From Tannerellaceae bacterium (GTDB lineage: Bacteria; Bacteroidota; Bacteroidia; Bacteroidales; Tannerellaceae): a stretch of 13,166 nucleotides of DNA. The notes under the pieces were generated by a model, which ran no database searches, was not told the origin of the DNA, and saw only the letters and a program-made list of their open reading frames with translations. Positions 6,586-13,166 of the stretch are shown here, in pieces. The stretch is taken from assembly GCA_031265595.1 (NCBI GenBank), contig JAISCM010000199.1:1-13166 (forward strand). The letters run 5' to 3'. The translations under genes and the position numbers were made by a program. Numbering within the stretch: position 1 is the stretch's first letter; each line of letters opens with the position of its first letter.

Positions 6586-6593
6586 TATCTTTG
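6586..6593 (+). promoter_or_regulatory. Candidate -7 box immediately before mlaE
   Basis: TATCTTTG is an exact TAnnTTTG match only 12 bases before the ATG at 6606. The predicted start of transcription is therefore within about 10 bases of that ATG, giving a very short leader, or favouring the in-frame ATG at 6618 (Met5). Confidence 0.5.
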
Positions 6594-6605
6594 CCCCCTT
6601 AATTA

Positions 6606-7361
6606 ATGGGTATCCGAATGAATGAGTCGTTACATCGTCTGGGCGAATATGTGTTGTTGATGAAAAAAGCGATTGCTCTTCCCGACCGCTGGAGTATGTT
6701 TTTCAAACAACTGATCCGGGAAATATACAAGCTTGGTGTTGATTCGATCTGGATTGTTGTTATTATATCTGTCTTTATCGGTACGGTAATTGCTATCCAG
6801 ATATCACTGAATATCAATACGCCGCTGATCCCTAAGTTTACGATAGGCTATACTACGCGCGAGATCATCTTGCTTGAGTTCTCGTCGTCTATCATGTGTC
6901 TGATCCTGGCCGGGAAGGTGGGAAGCAATATTGCTTCGGAAATAGGGACGATGCGTATTACCGAACAGATAGACGCCATGGAGATCATGGGGGTTAATTC
7001 GGCCAACTTTCTTATCATGCCCAAGATCGCCGGGCTGATGTTGTTTATTCCCGTGCTTGTTGTCTTTAGTATGTTTACCGGAATAATCGGAGGCATTTGC
7101 GCCAGCTACTTAGATACAAAGATGACGCCTTCTTCCTTTGAGTATGGGTTGCAATTCTATTTTAATTCCTTCTATATCTGGTATTCTATCATCAAATCTG
7201 TTGTGTATGCCTTTATCATATCGTCCATTGCCGCTTACTTTGGATATAATGTAAAAGGCGGCGCGCTGGATGTAGGCAAAGCCAGTACGAATGCTGTTGT
7301 AATGAGCAGTATTATGATCCTGCTGGCCGAAGTTATTCTTACCCACTTAATGCTTACGTAA
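6606..7361 (+). CDS. mlaE: MlaE-type phospholipid transport permease
   Basis: 251 residues, permease of an MCE-associated ABC transporter (MlaE/YrbE family). It is an inner-membrane protein with about five hydrophobic helices, including residues 47-68 and others around 93-102, 138-165, 185-210 and 230-250. The family hallmark is the conserved block LAGKVGSNIASEIGTM (101-116) followed by RITEQIDAMEIMGV. Mla-type systems move phospholipids between the inner and outer membranes to keep outer-membrane lipid asymmetry. The ATPase gene follows after one base, so they are surely co-transcribed. No mlaD-type MCE gene is adjacent; in Bacteroidales it is usually elsewhere. The start may be the ATG at 6606 or 6618; residues 1-4 look dispensable. 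Confidence 0.93.
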   Translation: MGIRMNESLHRLGEYVLLMKKAIALPDRWSMFFKQLIREIYKLGVDSIWIVVIISVFIGTVIAIQISLNINTPLIPKFTIGYTTREIILLEFSSSIMCLILAGKVGSNIASEIGTMRITEQIDAMEIMGVNSANFLIMPKIAGLMLFIPVLVVFSMFTGIIGGICASYLDTKMTPSSFEYGLQFYFNSFYIWYSIIKSVVYAFIISSIAAYFGYNVKGGALDVGKASTNAVVMSSIMILLAEVILTHLMLT

Positions 7362-7362
7362 T

Positions 7363-8124
7363 ATGATAGAAGTTAAGAATCTTACCAAGTCATTTGAAGG
7401 ACGAACCGTTTTGTATAACATCAGCGCTGTCTTTGAAACCGGTAAAACGAACCTGATCATCGGACGGAGCGGCTCGGGAAAGACAGTTTTACTGAAAAAT
7501 ATTATCGGACTGATGCAGCCCGACTCCGGAGAGATCTTCTACGATGGGCGGAAACTGATTGGTATGGGGAAAAAGGAATTAAATGCACTTCGCCGCGAGA
7601 TGGGCATGTTGTTTCAGGGCTCTGCTCTGTTTGATAGCATGACTGTGCTCGAGAATGTGATGTTTCCCCTGGATATGTTTTCCGATGATTCGTATAAAGA
7701 GCGTGAAAAGCGGGCAATGCTCTGCCTCGAACGCGTCAACCTTCTTGATGCCGAGCATCTGTATCCCTCCGAGATAAGTGGGGGGATGATGAAACGGGCG
7801 GCCATAGCGCGGGCAATTGCTTTGAAGCCACAGTATTTGTTTTGCGACGAACCTAATTCTGGTCTGGATCCAAAGACTGCCTTGCTGATAGACGACCTCA
7901 TCCATGATATTACGGTAGAATATAAGATGACAACGATCATCAATACGCATGATATGAACTCCGTTATCAATATCGGCGAGAATATCGTATTTATTAAAGA
8001 AGGTATAAAGGAATGGCAGGGCGACAAAGACCAGATCATGAGTTCAAATAATGAAGCGCTGAACGACTTTATCTTCGCTTCCGATCTGTTCAAGAAAGTA
8101 AAGAGAGTCGAAAGCCAGAAATAA
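7363..8124 (+). CDS. mlaF: MlaF-type ABC transporter ATPase
   Basis: 253 residues, the nucleotide-binding subunit that powers the MlaE permease from the cytoplasmic side. The motifs are complete: Walker A GRSGSGKT (34-41), Q-loop Gln85 (MLFQGSALF), signature SGGMMKR (139-145), Walker B YLFCDEP (158-164) with D-loop SGLDP, and switch His196 (NTHDMNS). SGGMMKR in place of SGGQ is characteristic of the MlaF/Ttg2A group. The start is one base after the mlaE stop. The gene converges with metK, 42 bases away. Confidence 0.95.
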   Translation: MIEVKNLTKSFEGRTVLYNISAVFETGKTNLIIGRSGSGKTVLLKNIIGLMQPDSGEIFYDGRKLIGMGKKELNALRREMGMLFQGSALFDSMTVLENVMFPLDMFSDDSYKEREKRAMLCLERVNLLDAEHLYPSEISGGMMKRAAIARAIALKPQYLFCDEPNSGLDPKTALLIDDLIHDITVEYKMTTIINTHDMNSVINIGENIVFIKEGIKEWQGDKDQIMSSNNEALNDFIFASDLFKKVKRVESQK

Positions 8125-8165
8125 AACCCGGCGCTATCCGGCTTCCGGCTTCCGACTCCCGGTTT
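8124..8165. other. mlaF-metK convergent gap: weak dyad and a 7-bp tandem repeat
   Basis: AAACCCGG (8124-8131) and CCCGGTTT (8158-8165) pair except for one C-C mismatch and could be a poor bidirectional terminator. Inside are three 7-base tandem units, TCCGGCT, TCCGGCT and TCCGACT (8137-8157). No strong T-run is present. Confidence 0.35.
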
Positions 8166-8166
8166 G

Positions 8167-9453
8167 TCAGAGAGTAAATACTTCTTTTATCTTCGCTACG
8201 TAGTCTAATTTCTCCCACGTAAACAACTCTACTTCTATGTCTACCGGCTCCGGATTATAGCGTGAGTTGAACGTCTTTGTTTTCGTTTCCGGCTTACGCC
8301 CCATGTGTCCGTATGAGGCTGTTTCCAGATAGATAGGATTACGCAGTTTCAGCCGTTCTTCGATGGCTTTGGGGCGCATATCGAATAATTGCCCTACTTT
8401 ATCTGCAATTTCGCCGTCGCTAAGGTTTACTTTTGAGCGTCCGTATGTATTAACAAAGATATTCATAGGCCTGGCTACGCCGATGGCATAAGATACCTGT
8501 ACTAATAGCTCGTCGGAGACGCCTGCTGCCACCAGGTTTTTAGCAATATGCCGGGCTGCATAAGCTGCCGAGCGGTCTACTTTAGAAGGATCTTTGCCCG
8601 AGAAGGCGCCGCCGCCGTGCGCTCCTTTGCCCCCATACGTATCTACGATGATCTTTCGCCCCGTCAATCCCGTATCTCCGTGCGGGCCGCCAATAACAAA
8701 CTTCCCGGTAGGATTTACATGATAGTTGATATTGTCGCTGAACAAGGCTTGTACATGCACAGGATAAGAAGCTTTTACGCGGGGGATAAGGATATTCTTT
8801 ACATCAAGGATGATACGTTGCTGCATGGCCTTATCGGCTTCCGCCTGTGTGATCCCTTCCGGTTTGATAAATTCGTCGTGTTGCGTGGATATAACAATGG
8901 TATCGATCCGGCGGGGCGAACCGTTATCTTCGTATTCTATCGTAACCTGGCTTTTGGCATCCGGGCGCAGGTAAGGCATCAGTTCAGGCTCGTTTTTGCG
9001 TATAGAGGCCAGTTCTTGCAGCAGGCTGTGCGACAGGTCTAAGGCGAGCGGCATATAGTTGTCCGTCTCATTGGTAGCATAGCCGAACATCATGCCCTGG
9101 TCGCCGGCGCCCTGGTCGTATGGGTTTTCACGCTCTACGCCACGGTTTATGTCTCCGCTCTGTTCGTGAATGGATGAAAATACGCCGCACGATTTGGCTT
9201 CAAACTGATATTCGCTTTTGGTATAGCCAATTTGTTCGATCACATCGCGCACCACTTCTTGTACATCTACGTAGGCGCTTGATTTAACTTCTCCAGCCAG
9301 CACAACCTGTCCGGTTGTAACAAGGGTTTCGCAAGCTACTTTAGAGTTCCGGTCGTAAGCCAGAAACTCATCAAGCAAAGCATCCGATATTTGATCGGCT
9401 ACTTTATCGGGGTGCCCTTCAGACACCGATTCGGAGGTAAATAAATAACTCAT
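8167..9453 (-). CDS. metK: S-adenosylmethionine synthetase
   Basis: 428 residues, cytoplasmic methionine adenosyltransferase making SAM from ATP and methionine. The signatures are present: [15 protein letters not shown] (11-25) with His14 at the ATP site, [12 protein letters not shown] (125-136), [14 protein letters not shown] (264-277), and the glycine-rich loop [16 protein letters not shown] beginning at residue 290. It is somewhat longer than the roughly 385 residues of E. coli MetK, as is usual in Bacteroidales. It supplies the methyl and radical donor used by enzymes such as MiaB; their nearness here is probably coincidental. The leader contains a candidate attenuator (9476-9506). No recognised SAM riboswitch was found. 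Confidence 0.98.
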   Translation of the reverse strand: MSYLFTSESVSEGHPDKVADQISDALLDEFLAYDRNSKVACETLVTTGQVVLAGEVKSSAYVDVQEVVRDVIEQIGYTKSEYQFEAKSCGVFSSIHEQSGDINRGVERENPYDQGAGDQGMMFGYATNETDNYMPLALDLSHSLLQELASIRKNEPELMPYLRPDAKSQVTIEYEDNGSPRRIDTIVISTQHDEFIKPEGITQAEADKAMQQRIILDVKNILIPRVKASYPVHVQALFSDNINYHVNPTGKFVIGGPHGDTGLTGRKIIVDTYGGKGAHGGGAFSGKDPSKVDRSAAYAARHIAKNLVAAGVSDELLVQVSYAIGVARPMNIFVNTYGRSKVNLSDGEIADKVGQLFDMRPKAIEERLKLRNPIYLETASYGHMGRKPETKTKTFNSRYNPEPVDIEVELFTWEKLDYVAKIKEVFTL

Positions 9454-9475
9454 CTCTTTACTAAATTTGATAATT

Positions 9476-9506
9476 AAAAAATACTAAAGCCTTAACGGCT
9501 TTAAGG
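9476..9506 (-). promoter_or_regulatory. Possible attenuator in the metK leader: two exclusive hairpins and a U-tract
   Basis: On the minus strand, AAAGCC-GTTAA-GGCTTT (9502-9486) is a perfect 6-bp hairpin followed after four bases by six Ts (9481-9476), like a weak terminator 22 bases before the metK ATG. The same bases form the alternative hairpin CCTTAA-AGCCG-TTAAGG (9506-9490), also perfect, which cannot coexist with the first. This is the layout of an attenuation switch. The stems are short, so chance is possible. Confidence 0.35.
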
Positions 9507-9716
9507 TTACTTTGAATTGAAAGGAGGGATTGCATTAACTTACCTGGTAACGGCAATAGTAAAGGCCTATTGTTTTTAGCATTTTTTCCTGTGGTTGCAA
9601 GCAATTCAAATCTGTCCACATCAATTCGGCAGTAAAGATATATATATATATTGAGATAATCGCTACTTTGACAGATTAATTAGATTTACGTGTTCAGAAA
9701 CGTTTCTCCTGATAAT
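9507..9716. other. Divergent intergenic region between metK and the palindromic array
   Basis: No gene is visible. Contents noted: dyad TTACC-T-GGTAA at 9540-9550; CAATAG (9554-9559) and CTATTG (9567-9572), a 6-bp stem followed on the plus strand by TTTTT; an (AT)7 run at 9638-9651; and the perfect 12-bp palindrome AGAAACGTTTCT at 9696-9707. The metK promoter probably lies here, but I found no exact TAnnTTTG box on the minus strand. Confidence 0.5.
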
Positions 9717-9856
9717 TTTTGAAAACCGTTTGCACTAATTTGTTTGCCGACATATATCGGCAATACTGTTGATATATGTCGGCAATATTGTTGATATATG
9801 TCGGCAGTATTGCCGATATATGTCGGCAAACAAATTGTTGCAAGTGGTTTTCAAAA
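9717..9856. repeat. 140-bp near-palindrome: four 22-bp dyad units inside inverted arms
   Basis: The whole interval is self-complementary about 9786/9787. An exact 32-bp inverted repeat (9737-9768 with 9805-9836) is extended outwards by 20 more bases with four mismatches, and inwards to the centre. It contains four 18-bp dyads at 9745, 9767, 9789 and 9811, an exact 22-bp period. The first and fourth (TGCCGACATATATCGGCA and its complement) are perfect dyads; the second and third are identical TGTTGATATATGTCGGCA. Of 70 opposed pairs, 60 are Watson-Crick; nine of the other ten are G-U on the plus strand and one is C-U. It lies between metK (start 9453) and the clostripain gene (start 9964). It has no coding content and no promoter box. 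Function unknown. Confidence 0.95.
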
Positions 9857-9951
9857 GTTAATGAACAAGATCCGCCCGGCAACTGTTATAGATATACTTA
9901 GTCTATATGTAAATAAAAACTATTGAATTACATTATTATTCGTTTTTTTTC

Positions 9952-9959
9952 TAAATTTG
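9952..9959 (+). promoter_or_regulatory. Candidate -7 box abutting the clostripain-family gene
   Basis: TAAATTTG is an exact TAnnTTTG match ending only 4 bases before the ATG at 9964. If real, transcription would start at or within a few bases of the start codon, giving a leaderless mRNA. No -33 TTTG at normal spacing was found (TTG at 9923-9925 is too far), so another promoter may be used. Confidence 0.4.
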
Positions 9960-9963
9960 CACC

Positions 9964-11097
9964 ATGAAACTGTCTTATAAACTATTTTATTTGTCATATA
10001 TCATAACAGGCTTCTCCCTGTTTGCTTCCTGCGACTGGGATTGTACAAGCAACAAAGATACGTATAAGCGAACGGTTATTGCTTATATAGGGCGGGATAA
10101 TAACCTGAAGGTAGGGTATGAAGATAAAATTCAATCCATGCTGGAAGGCTGGAATGGCCGGAACGGGAATCTTATCATTTACCAGGATACGGCCGTAGGA
10201 AATTCCGGCCTGATGGAAGTATATACGGAGAAGGGCGTGAATAAAATTAAAACAGTCCGGGAATTTGCCAATGAAAACTCTGCCGATCCGAACGTTTTCA
10301 AACGTGTATTGAACGACGCTATTTCCCTCTACCCGGCAGATTCGTATGGACTTATTATTTTCTCGCACGCTTCCGGTTGGCTGCCCGAAGCTACGTTAGC
10401 CTCGCCCCGTTCCTTTTTTAAAGATGGTAAAGACGAAATGGAGCTTACTGATATGGCCGCCGCTATACCGGCCGGCTATTTCGATTTTATTGTTTTCGAG
10501 ACTTGTTTCTCTGCCGGCATCGAGGTGGCTTACGAGCTAAAGGATAAAACCAACTATATCATTGCTTCATCTGCCGAGCTGCTTTCGCCCGGGTTTAAAG
10601 AAATATATGCTTCTTCTTTAAACTACCTTTTTGAAAAAGAACCGAAGCTGGAAGCCTTTACGCGAAACATCTTTACCCTTATGAACGAAAGTGATGCGTA
10701 TTATAAGTCGGTCACAGTGAGCCTGATCAAAACAGAGAAGCTTGCCGACCTGGGCGCTTTTCTGCATCAATATATCGACGATGGGAAGATAAACGGCGTC
10801 AATCCGTACGATGTGCAGCATTTCGACAGGTATTCGTACCGGTTGTTTTTCGATTTTGAAGATTACTACTCCCGCATACTAAGCGACGATGCGCCTGCAC
10901 AGGAATTGAACGCTTTGCTGAACGAATGTGTACCCTATAAGGATGCCACGCCTTCTTTCCTTACCGGCTCCAGCAGTTGGATGGGATTCGATATAAAACG
11001 CCATTCCGGCTTAACTACTTACATCAGGCAGGAATACTTTCCGTACCTGAATCAGGAATACAAGAAACTGGCCTGGTACAAGGCCGTATTTGAATAA
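9964..11097 (+). CDS. Clostripain-family (peptidase C11) cysteine peptidase lipoprotein
   Basis: 377 residues. The signal peptide MKLSYKLFYLSYIITGFSLF is followed by lipobox FASC, giving Cys23 as the acylated residue, so the enzyme should be envelope-anchored. The peptidase C11 fold is recognised by the catalytic His135 in LIIFSHASGWLP and Cys181 in FDFIVFETCFSAG, followed by EVAYELKDKTNYIIASSAE, a typical C11 segment. Family members cleave after basic residues, often Arg or Lys, and several Bacteroidales have many such secreted copies. The substrate here is unknown. The start is the only ATG that keeps a full signal peptide. The glycosylase gene follows after 21 bases, probably co-transcribed. 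Confidence 0.88.
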   Translation: MKLSYKLFYLSYIITGFSLFASCDWDCTSNKDTYKRTVIAYIGRDNNLKVGYEDKIQSMLEGWNGRNGNLIIYQDTAVGNSGLMEVYTEKGVNKIKTVREFANENSADPNVFKRVLNDAISLYPADSYGLIIFSHASGWLPEATLASPRSFFKDGKDEMELTDMAAAIPAGYFDFIVFETCFSAGIEVAYELKDKTNYIIASSAELLSPGFKEIYASSLNYLFEKEPKLEAFTRNIFTLMNESDAYYKSVTVSLIKTEKLADLGAFLHQYIDDGKINGVNPYDVQHFDRYSYRLFFDFEDYYSRILSDDAPAQELNALLNECVPYKDATPSFLTGSSSWMGFDIKRHSGLTTYIRQEYFPYLNQEYKKLAWYKAVFE

Positions 11098-11118
11098 ATC
11101 AGGAAACAAAAGCGCTAT

Positions 11119-11739
11119 ATGGAAAACAGGAAAACGGAACAGCATCCGCTGGGCTTCGATCTGCCCCCAAATACAAAACTACTGATGCTGGGAAGCTTTC
11201 CTCCTCCCCGGGAGCGTTGGTCGATGAATTTCTATTATCCGAACTTCCAGAATGATATGTGGAGGATACTGGGCCTCGTCTTTTATGCAGACAAGGATTA
11301 TTTTGTGGCCGCGCCGGGGAAAGCGTTTGATGAAAAGAAAGCCCGGCTGTTTTGCCGCGAAAAAGGGATTGCGCTGGGCGATACGGCCATGGAAGTGATC
11401 CGCTTAAAAGACAATGCGTCGGATAAATTCCTTGAAGTGGTAACTCCCTTTACCCCGGAAGAGGTATTGGATAAGATCCCTGCCTGCGAAGCCTTCGTGA
11501 TCACCGGCCAGAAAGCGATGGACACACTGCGCTCCGTAGTATCTTTTGATGCGCCGAAGACAGGCTCTTTCGCCCCATGCCTTATCGGCGGCAGGATGAT
11601 CCGGGTGTACCGGATGCCCTCTTCTTCGCGGGCATATCCTAAGCCATTACAGGAGAAAGCAAAAGATTATAAAAAGATGTTCGAAGAATTAGGACTTCTC
11701 TCAATATATTTTTTTACATTTGTATTACTTAACATTTAA
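11119..11739 (+). CDS. DNA-deoxyinosine (hypoxanthine) glycosylase, UDG superfamily
   Basis: 206 residues of the uracil-DNA glycosylase superfamily, resembling the hypoxanthine-DNA glycosylase branch (family 6). LLMLGSFPPPRERW (21-34) followed by FYYPNFQNDMWRILG (38-52) is the catalytic-region signature, and MPSSSRAYP (166-174) corresponds to the second active-site motif. Such enzymes remove deaminated bases from DNA in the cytoplasm as the first step of base-excision repair; the preferred base is inferred. The expected family C-terminus is near MFEELGLL (187-194). The last 12 residues (SIYFFTFVLLNI) are hydrophobic and encoded by AT-rich sequence containing the next gene's promoter box, suggesting loss of an older stop codon. 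Confidence 0.8.
   Translation: MENRKTEQHPLGFDLPPNTKLLMLGSFPPPRERWSMNFYYPNFQNDMWRILGLVFYADKDYFVAAPGKAFDEKKARLFCREKGIALGDTAMEVIRLKDNASDKFLEVVTPFTPEEVLDKIPACEAFVITGQKAMDTLRSVVSFDAPKTGSFAPCLIGGRMIRVYRMPSSSRAYPKPLQEKAKDYKKMFEELGLLSIYFFTFVLLNI
11715..11722 (+). promoter_or_regulatory. Candidate -7 box of nhaD inside the end of the glycosylase gene
   Basis: TACATTTG matches TAnnTTTG and lies 35 bases before the nhaD ATG at 11758. It overlaps the codons for the hydrophobic tail of the preceding protein. Confidence 0.5.
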
Positions 11740-11757
11740 ACTTAAATACTGAAACGT

Positions 11758-13166
11758 ATGATAACCTTAATGATTGTCATTTTTCTGGTGGGGTATTTGC
11801 TCATCGCCTTAGAGCATCCACTTAAATTAAACAAATCAGGGACTGCCCTGCTTACCGGGATTATCTTGTGGGTACTGTATACCCTTTCTACGGTGTGGAA
11901 CCTGATACCTGCCGCTTCTCCCGGAGAAGTGGATAAATTTATCCAATCCGTACCGGATTTAGCCAATCTGCCTTATAAGGAACAGTTGACTAAATATGTT
12001 GTTGAACATCAGATACTGGAAAGCGTTGGCGACATCGCCCAGACGCTGATCTTCCTGATCGGGGCGATGCTGATCGTTGAACTGATCGACGCACATGGGG
12101 GATTTATGTTCATCACCAACCGTATTACCACCAAAGACAAGCGTAAGCTATTGGTGATGATTGCTACGATCACCTTCTTTATGTCCGCAGTACTGGATAA
12201 TCTTACTACGGCTATTGTAATGATCGTATTGATCGGTAAGCTGATAGGTAACTATAAAGAGCGGTGGGTCTTCGGCAGTATTATTATTATAGCGGCCAAT
12301 AGCGGGGGCGCCTGGTCTCCTATCGGAGATATTACCACCATTATGCTATGGGTGAGGGGGAATATATCTTCGTCGGCTACTATCCCGCATCTCTTCCTGC
12401 CAAGCCTTGTGTCGGCGCTTGTGCCCGTATTGATCGCCCGGAGGTTTTTGCATGGCGACGTATCATCGCCTCATAACATCCATAATAGGGAGGAAGACAA
12501 CGAATTACTAAAAGAGCTCAAAACGAACGAGAAATTATCAATCCTTATCCTGGGGGTAGGCTGCTTGCTGTTTGTTCCGGTATTTAAGACCATCACCCAT
12601 CTCCCTCCGTTCATGGGTATACTGTTAGGCGTTAGTATTCTGTGGGTCTATACAGAAATTATGTACCGGCGAGATTCCATCCCCGAAGAGCTAAAGCTGC
12701 GGCTCTCTAAGGTGGTTCACCGGATAGACGGTTCCACGCTTTTGTTCTTCCTTGGCATATTACTTGCCGTTGATGCGCTGCGGTGTGCCGGCATACTGGG
12801 CGATTTCTCTACCTGGATGGATGTGAATATCGGGAATGTATATGCCGTCAATTTAATTATCGGCGCGCTCTCGGCCGTTGTCGATAACGTACCGTTGGTG
12901 GCCGGAGCGATTGGTATGTATCCGGTGGCTACCGAGGCGATGGTTGCCGCTTCCGTTGATCCTTCTTATCTGGCGAACTTCGTACAAGACGGCGTCTTCT
13001 GGCAGTTTCTGGCTTATTGCGCCGGCGTGGGAGGACGCATGCTGATCATCGGTTCGGCGGCGGGCGTTGTTGTTATGGGCTTGGAAAAGATAGACTTTAT
13101 CTGGTACCTCAAACGTATTTCTTTATTGGCTTTGCTCGGTTATCTGGCGGGGGCCGGCGTTTATAT
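11758..13166 (+). CDS. nhaD: NhaD-type Na+/H+ antiporter, cut by the right edge
   Basis: 469 open codons from the ATG at 11758 to the edge with no stop. The protein is very hydrophobic, with roughly a dozen membrane helices, beginning MITLMIVIFLVGYLLIALEH. Ion-transporter superfamily hallmarks of NhaD are present: SAVLDNLTTAIVM (143-155), NSGGAWSPIGDITT (181-194) and SAVVDNVPLVAG (372-383), the two paired D-N motifs being the internal repeats that line the ion path. NhaD exchanges cytoplasmic Na+ or Li+ for protons across the inner membrane. A charged cytoplasmic loop lies at about 235-260. The final residues (LLALLGYLAGAGVY) are in the last helix or the one before it, so little is missing. 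Confidence 0.93.
   Translation, partial: MITLMIVIFLVGYLLIALEHPLKLNKSGTALLTGIILWVLYTLSTVWNLIPAASPGEVDKFIQSVPDLANLPYKEQLTKYVVEHQILESVGDIAQTLIFLIGAMLIVELIDAHGGFMFITNRITTKDKRKLLVMIATITFFMSAVLDNLTTAIVMIVLIGKLIGNYKERWVFGSIIIIAANSGGAWSPIGDITTIMLWVRGNISSSATIPHLFLPSLVSALVPVLIARRFLHGDVSSPHNIHNREEDNELLKELKTNEKLSILILGVGCLLFVPVFKTITHLPPFMGILLGVSILWVYTEIMYRRDSIPEELKLRLSKVVHRIDGSTLLFFLGILLAVDALRCAGILGDFSTWMDVNIGNVYAVNLIIGALSAVVDNVPLVAGAIGMYPVATEAMVAASVDPSYLANFVQDGVFWQFLAYCAGVGGRMLIIGSAAGVVVMGLEKIDFIWYLKRISLLALLGYLAGAGVY

Noticed and set aside
8548..9042. 164-codon plus-strand ORF inside metK
   Set aside because: It is entirely antisense to metK, a highly conserved gene, and its sequence shows no recognisable protein features.
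9454..9716. Known SAM riboswitch upstream of metK
   Set aside because: I looked on the minus strand for the conserved SAM-I and SAM-II core features. A GCTAAAAA stretch near 9580 is present, but the surrounding pseudoknot pairing is not apparent.
9717..9856. Classical insertion element or MITE with target duplication
   Set aside because: TAAT occurs at 9713-9716 and again at 9859-9862, but the second copy is offset by two bases from the arm end and the sequence is too simple to count as a target-site duplication.

Overview
The window looks like chromosomal DNA from a member of Bacteroidales, most like Parabacteroides or a relative. The evidence is repeated TAnnTTTG-type -7 promoter boxes, an absence of clear Shine-Dalgarno sequences, many lipoproteins with short signal peptides, a succinate-type CoA transferase, a two-gene mlaEF locus, and protein sequences that read like Bacteroidales orthologues. 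The genus is an inference. No plasmid, phage or intact transposon genes are seen.

Layout. (1) 1-65: first 21 codons of a minus-strand exported protein. (2) 445-2241: plus-strand group of a lipoprotein, a CobC-like histidine phosphatase (4-nt overlap) and a second small lipoprotein, closed by a bidirectional terminator. (3) 4342-2291: minus-strand small membrane protein, then an acetyl-CoA hydrolase/succinate CoA-transferase. (4) 4468-4760: three direct repeats at a 23-bp period, a promoter, and the remnant of an AAA+/DUF4143-type ATPase whose N- and C-terminal ends have been joined by a large internal deletion. (5) 4970-6307: miaB. (6) 6402-6523: possible small RNA or leader. (7) 6606-8124: mlaE-mlaF. 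(8) 9453-8167: metK on the minus strand, with a possible attenuator in its leader. (9) 9964-11739: clostripain-family lipoprotein and a hypoxanthine/uracil-DNA glycosylase-family protein. (10) 11758 to the right edge: NhaD-type Na+/H+ antiporter, cut by the window end.

Most genes are ordinary housekeeping or envelope functions: tRNA modification, SAM synthesis, phospholipid transport, ion homeostasis, base-excision repair and propionate-pathway CoA transfer. The unusual content is between genes. Two long near-palindromes, 199-320 and 9717-9856, share no sequence but share an architecture: exactly four small dyads at an exact 22-bp period, enclosed in long inverted arms, each lying between two divergently transcribed genes. 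The second could fold as plus-strand RNA into a nearly unbroken 70-pair hairpin, because nine of its ten departures from perfect symmetry become G-U pairs on that strand only. I cannot tell from sequence alone whether these are MITE-like elements, binding-site arrays or RNA structures. They are the best candidates here for something undescribed.
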